From contig CAVUOZ010000010.1 of NCBI GenBank assembly GCA_963743325.1, positions 124,001 to 188,000 on the forward strand: a stretch of DNA of 64,000 nt, given 5' to 3'. The DNA is from DATFVA01 sp963743325. Lineage in GTDB: Bacteria; Bacteroidota; Ignavibacteria; Ignavibacteriales; Ignavibacteriaceae. Every line of letters starts with the position of its first letter. Position 1 is the stretch's first letter. The notes beneath the pieces are model-generated. The model had not been told where the DNA came from and did not search any database. It saw only the letters and a program-made list of their open reading frames with translations. A program made the position numbers and the translations under genes. This document shows, one piece after another, positions 19,314-28,262 of this stretch.

Positions 19314-19880
19314 ATGCGATATTTTTTTGGTGATAGAAGCCGGTTTATCTTTTTATTAGCAATATTTTTTTCAACAATAAACACTTTTCCTCAACAGGAA
19401 AAGGGGGAAATAAACATGGATATAGAAATTGAATCTCGTGCGTTCGACAAAGGGGAAAGCATTCCCGCAAAATATACATGCGATGGAGCGAATATTTCTC
19501 CGCAGCTGAGCTGGAACTGCAGTGTTGAGGGAGTCAAAACCTATGCGGTTATTGTTGAAGACCCCGATGCACCAGGCGGTAATTTTACTCACTGGATTGT
19601 TTACAATATTCCATCAAAAATAAATTCCCTGATGGAAAATACCACACCGACCAAAAACATTCCGGATGAGATTTTAATGGGTACAAATGATTTCGGGAGA
19701 ATAGGGTACGGCGGTCCCTGTCCTCCTTCAGGAACCCACAGATATTATTTCAGGATCTACGGATTAAATACTGCAGTCCATCTCGATTCCGGTGCTACCG
19801 TAAAGGAAGTTATGAAAAAGATGGAAGGACACATTATTGCCCGTGGTGAATTAATGGGCAGGTACCAGAGACAAAAGTAA
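19314..19880 (+). CDS. YbhB/YbcL-family PEBP protein with signal peptide
   Basis: 188 residues from the ATG at 19314 (TTG at 19308 also in frame). The phosphatidylethanolamine-binding-protein fold is shown by KYTCDGANISPQLSW, VIVEDPDAPGGNFTHWIVYN and GPCPPSGTHRYYFRIYGL, the ligand-pocket motifs. The hydrophobic N-terminus FIFLLAIFFSTINTFPQ is a probable signal peptide, so the protein likely acts outside the cytoplasm, unlike E. coli YbhB. Biochemical role unknown across the family. Confidence 0.85.
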   Translation: MRYFFGDRSRFIFLLAIFFSTINTFPQQEKGEINMDIEIESRAFDKGESIPAKYTCDGANISPQLSWNCSVEGVKTYAVIVEDPDAPGGNFTHWIVYNIPSKINSLMENTTPTKNIPDEILMGTNDFGRIGYGGPCPPSGTHRYYFRIYGLNTAVHLDSGATVKEVMKKMEGHIIARGELMGRYQRQK

Positions 19881-19894
19881 TTCCGGGAATAGAA

Positions 19895-20365
19895 TTATAC
19901 GGTTTCTGTCTTTCTTATCTCTTCCTCAATAGAAGGGGTGCATTTTATGTACTGAACAAGCTGGCTGATTACAAATTCCTTTTCATCTATTACAGCTTTA
20001 ACAACATCCCCGATCGATATTATTCCTGTTAATTTTTCATTCTCAAAAACCGGCAGGTGACGAATTCTTTTTTCAATCATCAGAGCCATACACTCCTCAA
20101 CCAGTCTGTCAATATCTGCGTAAATAACTTTATCAGACATAATTTCTTTTACCCTGGCATCCCTGGATGATCTGCCTTCCAGGGCTACTTTCCGGGCATA
20201 ATCTCTTTCTGACATAATGCCAACGACATTTCCATTTTCTATGACCAGCAGCGCACCAATTCTTTTCTCTGCCATAAACTTTAAAGCACTGAAGATAGTA
20301 TCTTCGGGAGAGACAGAATATATATCATAGCCTTTATCCAACAGAATTTCTCTAACAGTTCTCAT
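19895..20365 (-). CDS. Tandem CBS-domain protein
   Basis: 156 residues made of two CBS domains and little else. Domain 1: SPEDTIFSALKFMAEKRIGA, VVGIMSERDYARKV. Domain 2: ADIDRLVEECMALMIEKRIR, HLPVFENEKLTGIISIGDVV. Such pairs bind adenine nucleotides and sense energy state; no fused effector is present. The stop lies 14 nt from the stop of the convergent PEBP gene. Confidence 0.88.
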   Translation of the reverse strand: MRTVREILLDKGYDIYSVSPEDTIFSALKFMAEKRIGALLVIENGNVVGIMSERDYARKVALEGRSSRDARVKEIMSDKVIYADIDRLVEECMALMIEKRIRHLPVFENEKLTGIISIGDVVKAVIDEKEFVISQLVQYIKCTPSIEEEIRKTETV

Positions 20366-20952
20366 TTTTACTGTCCTTTCTCGTTATTTTAATGACAGGG
20401 AAAGCTAATTGATAATAGAAAAAAATTTGCAAAGAAGCACCAACTTTTTCGGGTTTATGATATTTTTATCTTAAAGAGAGACTGACCTGAAAATTTGAGC
20501 AATTTCCGATTAATGAGTTCTGAAAGCCGGACCTTTTAGTTAATTATGAATGTTTGCATTCTCCTGATAGTGGAGAATAATCTAAATTAATTCAGATAGG
20601 ATGCAAATTAAATTGTTTATTCAATATCACATCTATTGGAAAAAGTGATTTTCCTTAAGAATATATTAAAAAGAATACTTCTTCAAATAATACAAAACCA
20701 CGTGAATTATTTAATAATTCATCATTGTTAGGCACGAATGTGAGCCTGAAACATATTGGTGATAGAAGGGAGATAACAGAGAGATAGAAGAGAGATAAGC
20801 GTCTGTGAAACGTATTTAGCGAACAGTGTCCGGGGTTGATAACAGGTCATTTTCATATTTCAATATAAAATAATTAAACAGTCGGCTTAAAATTCACGGA
20901 TTTTAATTATTTTACAGTATTATCACTTCTTATTTTATATCAAAGAAGATTT
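20366..20952. other. 587-bp divergent intergenic region upstream of the GH31 gene
   Basis: No gene seen. Near 20761-20800 there is a purine-rich stretch with repeated GATAGAAG/GAGATA words. Both flanking genes start away from it, so promoters are expected but not assigned. Confidence 0.4.
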
Positions 20953-23388
20953 ATGTTTAAGAAAATATTTATAATCGCACTTATGGTTTCTTTAATTAAA
21001 AGTACTTACGCTGATTTTCAATTCGCCGGTGATATTCTCTCATATCAAAAATACGACGACAGAATTGAATTCAAATTAAACAATGCAATTTTCAATCTTT
21101 ATGTTGTCGATGATAATATCATCCGGTTCAGATTTACGAATCAGAAAGAATTTTCTCTTGCTCCCTCTTACGCTGTAGTGTACAATGCTTCAGCACAGTT
21201 CTTATTAAAAGATGAATCGGATTTTTACGAGGTATCAACCAGTGATCTGATAGTGAGAATATCTAAATCACCCTGCCGTGTTAGTATTTACGATAAAAAT
21301 ATGAACCTGATAAATGAGGATGAAAAAAGTTTCGGAGTAAGTTTTGACCAGGATGAAGTAAGATGCTTTAAGACGCTTTTTAAAGATGAGTTTTTTTACG
21401 GACTCGGCGAAAAAACCAAAAATCTTAAAAAGAATGGTGAACAGTGGACAATGTGGAATTCTGATACTCCCGCTTATACTGAAAGACAGGATCCCCTGTA
21501 TCAATCAATACCTTTCTTCATCGGCGTAAAAGAACACAAAGCTTATGGAATATTTTTTGACAACACATACATATCTTATTTCAATATGGGAGCAAGTAAT
21601 AACAGGTTTTACTGGTTCGGTGCTGAAAAAGGCGAGCTTGATTATTACTTTATAAACGGTCCGGAGATTAAAAAAGTCATCAGTCTCTACACAAAGCTTA
21701 CCGGCAGGATGGAGCTTCCGCCGATGTGGAGTCTCGGTTACCAGCAGAGCAAATGGAGCTACTACCCTGAATCAGCGGTAAGAACATTAGCAGAGACATT
21801 CCGCAATAAACAGATTCCCTGCGATGTAATATATCTCGATATTCATTATATGAACGGATACAGAGTTTTTACCTGGGATGAAAACAGATTTCCTCAGCCT
21901 GAAAAAATGCTGTCGGATCTTTCAGGAAGCGGATTTAAGGTAATCACTATTATTGATCCCGGTGTAAAAGCAGATACTATTGGTTATAATGTTGCCGAAG
22001 AAGGACTACATGATAATCTGTTTGCAAAATATCCTGATGGAGTAGTTTATCAGGGAGAAGTATGGCCGGGCTGGGCATACTTTCCGGACTTCACTAAAAA
22101 AGAAACAAGAACCTGGTGGGGAAAGAAAAATGCGGATCTTGTAATGCAGGGAACTGCCGGGATCTGGAATGACATGAATGAACCCTCGGCATGGGGACAG
22201 GCTATTCCGGATATAATTCAATTCGATGATAACGGGTATGGTTCAAACTATAAAAAAATACACAATGTTTACGCACTTGAAATGGCTAAAGCAACATTTG
22301 AGGGAATTAAAAATAATGTTCCTGATACAAGACCATTTATTTTGACAAGGGCAGGTTTTTCAGGTATCCAGAGATATGCAGCTGTATGGACGGGTGACAA
22401 CGTTGCGAGTGAGACGCACTTGAAACTTGCCTGTACTATGGTGCAGGGATTAAGCTTAAGCGGCGTGTCATTTTGCGGAAGTGATGTCGGCGGTTTCTTT
22501 GACTCACCGTCACAGCGTTTATATACAAGGTGGATGCAGCTCGGAGCATTTACACCATTCTTCAGAGGGCATACAATCATTAATACCAGGGACCAGGAAC
22601 CATGGGCGTTCGGCGACGAGGTTGAAACAAATGTCAGGGAGATAATGAACCTTCGTTATGAACTACTGCCATTCTTCTACAATGAATTTTATAATGCATC
22701 CCAAACAGGTGTACCCATTGTACGTTCTATGTTCCTGAATTTCCAGGATGATGACGAATGCTATTCCGATAATGCACAGTACCAGTTTATGATAGGAGAT
22801 AATTTATTGGTCGCCCCCGTGCTTTCCGAATATGAAAATCTTAAGAAGATTTATTTACCGGAAGGGAAGTGGCTCGACTGGCGGGGCAATAAAGTTTACG
22901 AGGGAAAACAATGGATAATAGTTGAAGCGCCGATTGAAAATATACCTTTATTCATCAGGGAAGGCTCAGTTATCCCTATGCAGACGACGCAAAATTATGT
23001 AGGTGAAAAGAAAATCGATGAATTAATATTCCGGATCTTTCCCTCGGCCGGCTCCACATACACTTTTTACCAGGACGATGGAAAAACACTGGAATACCAG
23101 AAGGGGAATTATCTCCTAACTGAAATCGATATAAAAAGCGATCCTGAACTTGAGATTAAAATTGAAAATAAAGAAGGGAAGTATCGTCCGGGTATAAAAT
23201 CTTATCTGCTGAATATTTTCAAAGAGACTCCGGTTAATGGTGTAACCATTAATGGTAATTCCTTAGATAAAGTTCAGAGTATTGAAGAACTTTCTAAAAA
23301 TGATTCGGGATACCTCTTTAAAAAAGACAGAAGTACTTTATCAGTAAAAATTAAATACGATAATTCAATTAACGTTGTAATTTATTAA
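20953..23388 (+). CDS. Glycoside hydrolase family 31 (alpha-glucosidase type), exported
   Basis: 811 residues. A signal peptide (MFKKIFIIALMVSLIKSTYA) precedes a beta-sandwich and a GH31 barrel. GIWNDMNEPSAW holds D407, the expected nucleophile, and AVWTGDN holds D482, the expected acid/base. DVIYLDIHYM, GLSGVSFCGSDVGGFF and RYELLPFFYNEF are further family motifs. C-terminal beta domains start near residue 660 (FIREGSVIPM). GH31 members cleave alpha-glucosides or alpha-xylosides, so export suggests alpha-glucan breakdown; the exact linkage is open. No T9SS tail, so probably periplasmic. No sugar-uptake genes adjoin. Confidence 0.93.
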   Translation: MFKKIFIIALMVSLIKSTYADFQFAGDILSYQKYDDRIEFKLNNAIFNLYVVDDNIIRFRFTNQKEFSLAPSYAVVYNASAQFLLKDESDFYEVSTSDLIVRISKSPCRVSIYDKNMNLINEDEKSFGVSFDQDEVRCFKTLFKDEFFYGLGEKTKNLKKNGEQWTMWNSDTPAYTERQDPLYQSIPFFIGVKEHKAYGIFFDNTYISYFNMGASNNRFYWFGAEKGELDYYFINGPEIKKVISLYTKLTGRMELPPMWSLGYQQSKWSYYPESAVRTLAETFRNKQIPCDVIYLDIHYMNGYRVFTWDENRFPQPEKMLSDLSGSGFKVITIIDPGVKADTIGYNVAEEGLHDNLFAKYPDGVVYQGEVWPGWAYFPDFTKKETRTWWGKKNADLVMQGTAGIWNDMNEPSAWGQAIPDIIQFDDNGYGSNYKKIHNVYALEMAKATFEGIKNNVPDTRPFILTRAGFSGIQRYAAVWTGDNVASETHLKLACTMVQGLSLSGVSFCGSDVGGFFDSPSQRLYTRWMQLGAFTPFFRGHTIINTRDQEPWAFGDEVETNVREIMNLRYELLPFFYNEFYNASQTGVPIVRSMFLNFQDDDECYSDNAQYQFMIGDNLLVAPVLSEYENLKKIYLPEGKWLDWRGNKVYEGKQWIIVEAPIENIPLFIREGSVIPMQTTQNYVGEKKIDELIFRIFPSAGSTYTFYQDDGKTLEYQKGNYLLTEIDIKSDPELEIKIENKEGKYRPGIKSYLLNIFKETPVNGVTINGNSLDKVQSIEELSKNDSGYLFKKDRSTLSVKIKYDNSINVVIY

Positions 23389-23483
23389 CAATTAAAGCAT
23401 CATTGATGCTAGAATAAAATACCCCTGCATATTTAAGGGTGTGAAAACTCGCTTCGGATAATTGCACAATACCCCTGTAGGAA

Positions 23484-23624
23484 TCACTTCAAAAACAGCA
23501 TCTTCTTAGAACTTATGTAATCACTTATCCGGATCTGGTATATGTATACCCCGCTTGCTAATCTTGATGCATCAAAATCAACGGTATAAAGCCCAGTTTT
23601 CTGTAGCTGAGACGGGATATCCTG
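23484..23624 (-). pseudogene. Orphan remnant of a T9SS C-terminal sorting domain
   Basis: On the minus strand a short frame reads GLYTVDFDASRLASGVYIYQ then SSKKMLFLK and a stop, the exact C-terminal end of an Ignavibacteria-type T9SS sorting domain (compare SSGVYFYRL...KKMLFIK at the end of the C25 protease here). Nothing upstream encodes a cargo protein: the frame ends in a stop overlapping the next gene within about 15 codons. It is the stump of a lost secreted protein, lying between the GH31 gene and the polyglutamate locus. Confidence 0.75.
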
Positions 23625-23666
23625 AGCCGCAGAGCGGCGACACATAAATTTTATCACATATTTTAT

Positions 23667-24941
23667 CTAAAGCTGTTCAGGAGACAGTCTGAACATTTTT
23701 TCAGCTATAAGGAATGAATTATAGTAGACTCTGCATTTATATTTACCGGGTTTTCTCTTATCGGATGATATAGATACGGAACTTGTAATCGGGGAGGAGC
23801 TATTCTCAGGGGTGAGTTTAAATATCTTATTGTAAAATGGTTTATTATCCGGTCCTATCCATTCAACTTTTGCTTTTGAATTGTTATCTGATTTACTCCT
23901 GGAATCAACCAGACTGATCACTGCATATATTTTAGCTTCATTTTTTATTATAAATTCTTCTGATATACCAACAGGCTTTTTAGATTTTTTATCTATTCTG
24001 CTGCATAAAACTATGCTTGATTCGATCCCTTTTACAGGTTGAAGCTTAATTTCTTTTTTCTCTTCTTTTACAAGCTCGAAAGATTTTTCACCAATCAGAT
24101 TACTGTAAAGAAAGATCTTAAGCTTATATTTCGCCGGCTGCCTTGAATTATTATTTATTGAAATTGAACTTTTAATTTCAGCAGATTCATCATAAGGGGA
24201 AAAACTAATTCTTTTACTGTAGAAAGAAGAATCATGTGAATCACACCAGTCTATGTTAATAACCAGCGACTGTTTTGGGTAAAGATTTTTATTTAACAGT
24301 TTTATGCCTGCATAAATTTTTGCTTTATCGTTAAGCATAAATATGTTTCCTGTATCTGAGGGGATATTTTTTTCCTTATTATATTTCTTTCCCAGAGAAA
24401 TGTCAGCCAGTATCTTTTTGGAGCCCGTTTTTGAAAATACGTTTGCGGAATCGACATCATATGAAACGAGGGAAAAATTCTTTTCTACTATGAGTTCCCT
24501 GAATAAATATACTCTGAACTTATAATTGCCCGTATCTCTTTTTTCAGGTTGAATGGATATCGCACTTTTAAGTTCTGTAGTCGTATCAGCTGAGGAGATA
24601 TCAATCCGCTTTTTGAAGAAAGAATTGCCCTCCGGATCTAACCAATCAAAATGAAGCATCAGATCTTCACCTTGATGATAATTCCGGTTTAATAACTTAA
24701 CGGCTGCATTCAATTTTGCTTTTTTACCTGTTGTAAATGATTTTGCGGTTAGAGGAAGGCCGGTAGTTTCATCAATACGCGTATAAAGGATAACCTTTGC
24801 ATTGATCCCGGTAATATCTTTAGGTGAATATGAGATTATTCCTTCATCATTATCTATCACCGGAGATTCCAGCCTGGAAGAACATCCTGCAATCAGAATG
24901 ACAGAAATACTTATTAAAATAATATAGATGTTGCTTCTCAT
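23667..24941 (-). CDS. Lipoprotein with three tandem ~115-residue repeats
   Basis: 424 residues. The signal peptide ends at the lipobox LIAGC (C20). Three homologous units follow at roughly 43-155, 172-285 and 305-420. Each runs ...I-TRID/KK..., then KAKLNAAVKLLNRN / KAKIYAGIKLLNKN / EAKIYAVISLVDSR, then FFKKRIDIS / FYSKRISFS / FYNKIFKLT, and ends GNYKFRVYLF / AKYKLKIFLY / GKYKCRVYYN. I do not recognise the domain; the beta-strand-like pattern suggests a ligand- or glycan-binding sandwich. It is the last gene of the minus-strand run headed by pgsB, 7 nt after the acyltransferase. Confidence 0.8.
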   Translation of the reverse strand: MRSNIYIILISISVILIAGCSSRLESPVIDNDEGIISYSPKDITGINAKVILYTRIDETTGLPLTAKSFTTGKKAKLNAAVKLLNRNYHQGEDLMLHFDWLDPEGNSFFKKRIDISSADTTTELKSAISIQPEKRDTGNYKFRVYLFRELIVEKNFSLVSYDVDSANVFSKTGSKKILADISLGKKYNKEKNIPSDTGNIFMLNDKAKIYAGIKLLNKNLYPKQSLVINIDWCDSHDSSFYSKRISFSPYDESAEIKSSISINNNSRQPAKYKLKIFLYSNLIGEKSFELVKEEKKEIKLQPVKGIESSIVLCSRIDKKSKKPVGISEEFIIKNEAKIYAVISLVDSRSKSDNNSKAKVEWIGPDNKPFYNKIFKLTPENSSSPITSSVSISSDKRKPGKYKCRVYYNSFLIAEKMFRLSPEQL

Positions 24942-24948
24942 ATTCAGC

Positions 24949-26061
24949 TCAGATCATTTTAATTATGACATTTGAACTTCTTTGTTTGACTTTCCAGAAC
25001 CAGGCTGACAAAACAAGCATTACAGTCAGGAGGATAGCAGCACCAATTAATGTTTCCTGCAAATCTCCCGTGCGGTAATAGAAATCGATTCTCTTAGAAA
25101 AAATTCCTAAAAGGGCAATATGCATACAATAGAAGAAAAGGGGAACCTTGCCGACAATTCCCATTACATCCAAAATTTTAGAGATATATTTGTTCAGCAC
25201 AATTAGGATACTTACACCGGTTACGACGCACGCAAAGAACCATATACCGAAATACAGGCTCGGCGGGTATTTCTGATCCAGGAAGAACGAATATGTTCCG
25301 AATTCGGAGAATGGAAAAGTATTTCCGTATCCCCTCGCAAGTCTAATTACAATTGCAATTAAAAAAGCACCCGCTGCAATAAGCAGACTCATATAAACCT
25401 TCTTTTTATCCGTGTCCCATGCTTTTAACCAGCCGTTCGCCATTACGGATCCGAGCACAGCCAAGGCAAACCATGGAATTACCGGGTACTTATTGAACTC
25501 TCCTGCATCCACAAACGTCTGCATTATAGCCACCTGCCAGGTATTTTGAGGATCATAGTGAATTTGAAGCAGCAAAGGATGAATAAAAAGAATCATAACC
25601 CCGATTATTAATCTATAAACCCATTTCAGGTGAATAACAAAAGAGAGAAAGATCATTGACATACCAATTGTGGAAATGATGCCAAGATGAAACAGATCTA
25701 TCCGCGCAAATCCGCTCCAGGATGAATTAACCCAGGTCAATTGCAGAAGGACAAGGAAAAGACTTCGTTTAATAAAGTACCATCTAATTTCGCCGTTTGA
25801 TGCACCTTTCTTTTTTCTGTTTTGAAAGGAATACCATACCATAGCTCCGTTCATCATAAGAAAACCGGATGCACATAAATAACTTGAGTACCTGAGCATA
25901 AACTGTCCCCATGAAGAAAACAACGGATCAGCCGGATCAAGGTACTTCTGGATTGAATTAAAATAATATGAACTGTGGTCGAGCAGCATAAGTATAACTA
26001 TGAATCCGCGAAACTGATCGATAAATTCGAAACGATTCGTTTTTGTAGAGGAGTTTGCCAA
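24949..26061 (-). CDS. Membrane acyltransferase of the heparan-glucosaminide N-acetyltransferase / DUF1624 type
   Basis: 370 residues with about ten hydrophobic segments. The start RFEFIDQFRGFIVILMLLDH is the typical first-helix motif with arginine and histidine; the central DLFHLGIISTIGMSM and later VGKVPLFFYCMHIALLG are family features. Relatives carry acetyl groups from cytoplasmic acetyl-CoA across a membrane to a sugar. In this locus it could decorate an exported polymer or a periplasmic glycan; that is inference. It sits between the LVIVD-repeat lipoprotein (40 nt) and the three-repeat lipoprotein (7 nt). Confidence 0.75.
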   Translation of the reverse strand: MANSSTKTNRFEFIDQFRGFIVILMLLDHSSYYFNSIQKYLDPADPLFSSWGQFMLRYSSYLCASGFLMMNGAMVWYSFQNRKKKGASNGEIRWYFIKRSLFLVLLQLTWVNSSWSGFARIDLFHLGIISTIGMSMIFLSFVIHLKWVYRLIIGVMILFIHPLLLQIHYDPQNTWQVAIMQTFVDAGEFNKYPVIPWFALAVLGSVMANGWLKAWDTDKKKVYMSLLIAAGAFLIAIVIRLARGYGNTFPFSEFGTYSFFLDQKYPPSLYFGIWFFACVVTGVSILIVLNKYISKILDVMGIVGKVPLFFYCMHIALLGIFSKRIDFYYRTGDLQETLIGAAILLTVMLVLSAWFWKVKQRSSNVIIKMI

Positions 26062-26101
26062 ATATTATACCTTTGTTATAAAAAATTATAAGTTGAATTA
26101 A

Positions 26102-27106
26102 TTATTTTGGGATCGATACAATTATTAATCCTTCATTCTCATCTGCTACATAAATATAATTATCATCAGCAGTTACACCTTTGGCATATAGTGTTTCAAC
26201 TGTTCCTATCCTTACAGGGTTTTGAGGATTAGAGACATCGATAATTTGTAAACCTTTCGTTTCGGTAGTAATAAATATTTTCCCATCCTGGTAAAAAACT
26301 TCTTTTGCGTAACCTGTTGTCTCAAATTTTCCAATGACTTTCATATCAGTTGAATCCGAAAAATCAACGATAGCCAATCCGCCGGTACCGCATGCTACAT
26401 AAGCTATTGGTATGTCCGGATTTATCGTCAGATTCTCAGCATAACCGTCAATATCAACGATTTTAATTAAAGGATAAATCCCGAATCCATTTTCCAGTTG
26501 TGAAATATCATAAAATGATAAACCCATTTCTCCAATCGCTACCAATGCATAATTGCTGTCGGATGAAATGGCAATACCCTGTGCATATCCCGGCGTTATC
26601 ATTCCGCCCCTGATGTCAGGCTGGCTGGGATAACTGATTTCAGCGATATTCACACCCTCTTCACTAATAGCTGTGAATAAAAAATTATTAAAAATACAAA
26701 AATCTTTTGCAGGTTTTACATTCCGGTTATTTGCCGTAATTACCGGATTGAATGGATCTGATACATCAATAGCTGTTATCCCAAAAGTTCCCGATGCCAG
26801 GTATATTATTGTATCTCTCCTTGCCAGTTTATACGAATATCCCCTGACCCCCTCTGTCATATCGGAAATAACATGTGGATTTTGGGGAGTAGCCGCGCTG
26901 ATGATAGATAGTCCGCCTTCACCCTGTGCAATATAGACAAGCGTGTCTTTTAAGATTATATCCTGTGCAAATGCCGAAGTCGGATATTTACTGATAATTT
27001 TATACCCGCCGTCTCCGCCCATAACTGACTCAGGATCATTCGGGGTTCCGCACCCGGATACCAGGATTAGGCTGGCTAATATTAAACCAATAGCATATTT
27101 TACCAT
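26102..27106 (-). CDS. LVIVD-repeat beta-propeller lipoprotein
   Basis: 334 residues. The signal peptide ends at LVSGC (C19). The rest is a series of ~42-residue blades, each with a core like GGLSIISAATPQNPHVIS, FGITAIDVSDPFNPVI, GGLAIVDFSDSTDMKVI, KGLQIIDVSNPQNPVRI and EGLIIVSIP: the LVIVD repeat, a propeller-forming surface domain. Function of these proteins is unknown. Here it is part of the pgs run, 16 nt after the outer-membrane barrel gene. Confidence 0.85.
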   Translation of the reverse strand: MVKYAIGLILASLILVSGCGTPNDPESVMGGDGGYKIISKYPTSAFAQDIILKDTLVYIAQGEGGLSIISAATPQNPHVISDMTEGVRGYSYKLARRDTIIYLASGTFGITAIDVSDPFNPVITANNRNVKPAKDFCIFNNFLFTAISEEGVNIAEISYPSQPDIRGGMITPGYAQGIAISSDSNYALVAIGEMGLSFYDISQLENGFGIYPLIKIVDIDGYAENLTINPDIPIAYVACGTGGLAIVDFSDSTDMKVIGKFETTGYAKEVFYQDGKIFITTETKGLQIIDVSNPQNPVRIGTVETLYAKGVTADDNYIYVADENEGLIIVSIPK

Positions 27107-27122
27107 TTTTTCTTCCTTACAA

Positions 27123-28259
27123 TTAAAATTCCAAATTATAACTGATTTTTACACCGGTCTGGTACTGGTCATAACTTTTCTCATCGGAAATATATTCCGC
27201 GTTTTGTTCAACCGGGGTTCCGGTAACTCTTTTCAGCAATGAATAAAATGCAGTAACTCTTGTATTACCTGAAGGAGCGATATCGTAAGAGACTGTCATA
27301 TCATAATTGTCATCGTGTCTTCCTGCATGTATCGGGTCGAGTTCATAGAACTGATCAGTCGTATAAATTGCTCTTTCGTATTGTGCATCAATACTTATAC
27401 TGCTTCTCATATTTAAAATTAGCGGGAGGCTGTAGCTCATTCCTGCAAAGTAACTATGGCTGTAGTTTGTGGCATTCACATCATCGGAGGTGTGGATTGT
27501 TTCTCCGGGTTCATCGTATCCCTTTGCCTTTGAATTAATATATTTATACCCTGCATTAACACTGAAATCTTTAGAAAGGATTTGATAGACTCTTATTCCG
27601 AACATCAAATCATTACTATCGTATTCAGTATTGTTCTTATCAAGAAAATATTTATAATAAGAGAAGTAAAGTCTTGCCCGGGTCGTCTTAAAAATGTAAT
27701 GCTGAACCCAGAAACTAAAATCATCCTTCGAGAATTCATAAGGCTGAAAAGTGATTGGTATATAACCATACACAGCAGTCCAGTCATCGTCTCTGAAATG
27801 TCTCACATAAAAATGCGGTATATATGAGTAAGAAATCATAAAACTGGTCTGCGGCAGTACGTTTTGTCTTAAACCAAAACTGAATCTTGACCAGTCTTTA
27901 ACATTGTTGAATGAATATTTATTATAACTGAAATCAAACGAAAAAGTTGTCAATAGCTTATTTATGAATTCATTGGTATATGACAATCCTGCAGCATATT
28001 GTACAACCAGATCATCATACCTATTAATATGAAAGCGGCCTGCATCCTCTCCGTTCAAAAACCTCGTTATATACTTATCAGAATATTTGAGTATGTTGCT
28101 GTCATAATATGGACCTATCGAAATTTCAGCGCTCCAGTGTTTCATTTTTTCCACTGGTATAGTCTGAGCATAATTCAGTGTCAGCGGCGAAAACATAAGC
28201 AGGATTAAAAGTAGACTCAGCTTTCGTTTAGAGATTAATATGAGGAATTTGCTATTCAT
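27123..28259 (-). CDS. Probable outer-membrane beta-barrel protein of the pgs locus
   Basis: 378 residues. A signal peptide (KLSLLLILLMFSPLTLNYAQ) is followed by alternating aromatic/polar strands throughout (WSAEISIGPYYDSN, FSFDFSYNKYSF, ARLYFSYYKYF, FSVNAGYKYI, YSHSYFAGMSYSL) and the protein ends in phenylalanine (KISYNLEF), the classic barrel end. By strand count it could be a 14-18-strand barrel. I do not recognise a named family. Placed 3 nt after the two-repeat exported protein in the pgs run, it is the natural candidate for an outer-membrane exit or anchor of the polymer; no sequence feature proves this. Confidence 0.7.
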   Translation of the reverse strand: MNSKFLILISKRKLSLLLILLMFSPLTLNYAQTIPVEKMKHWSAEISIGPYYDSNILKYSDKYITRFLNGEDAGRFHINRYDDLVVQYAAGLSYTNEFINKLLTTFSFDFSYNKYSFNNVKDWSRFSFGLRQNVLPQTSFMISYSYIPHFYVRHFRDDDWTAVYGYIPITFQPYEFSKDDFSFWVQHYIFKTTRARLYFSYYKYFLDKNNTEYDSNDLMFGIRVYQILSKDFSVNAGYKYINSKAKGYDEPGETIHTSDDVNATNYSHSYFAGMSYSLPLILNMRSSISIDAQYERAIYTTDQFYELDPIHAGRHDDNYDMTVSYDIAPSGNTRVTAFYSLLKRVTGTPVEQNAEYISDEKSYDQYQTGVKISYNLEF

Positions 28260-28262
28260 TTA

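Noticed and set aside
23396..23410. Hairpin AGCATC-att-GATGCT after the GH31 gene as a terminator
   Set aside because: Short stem and no T-run; could pause but not convincing.
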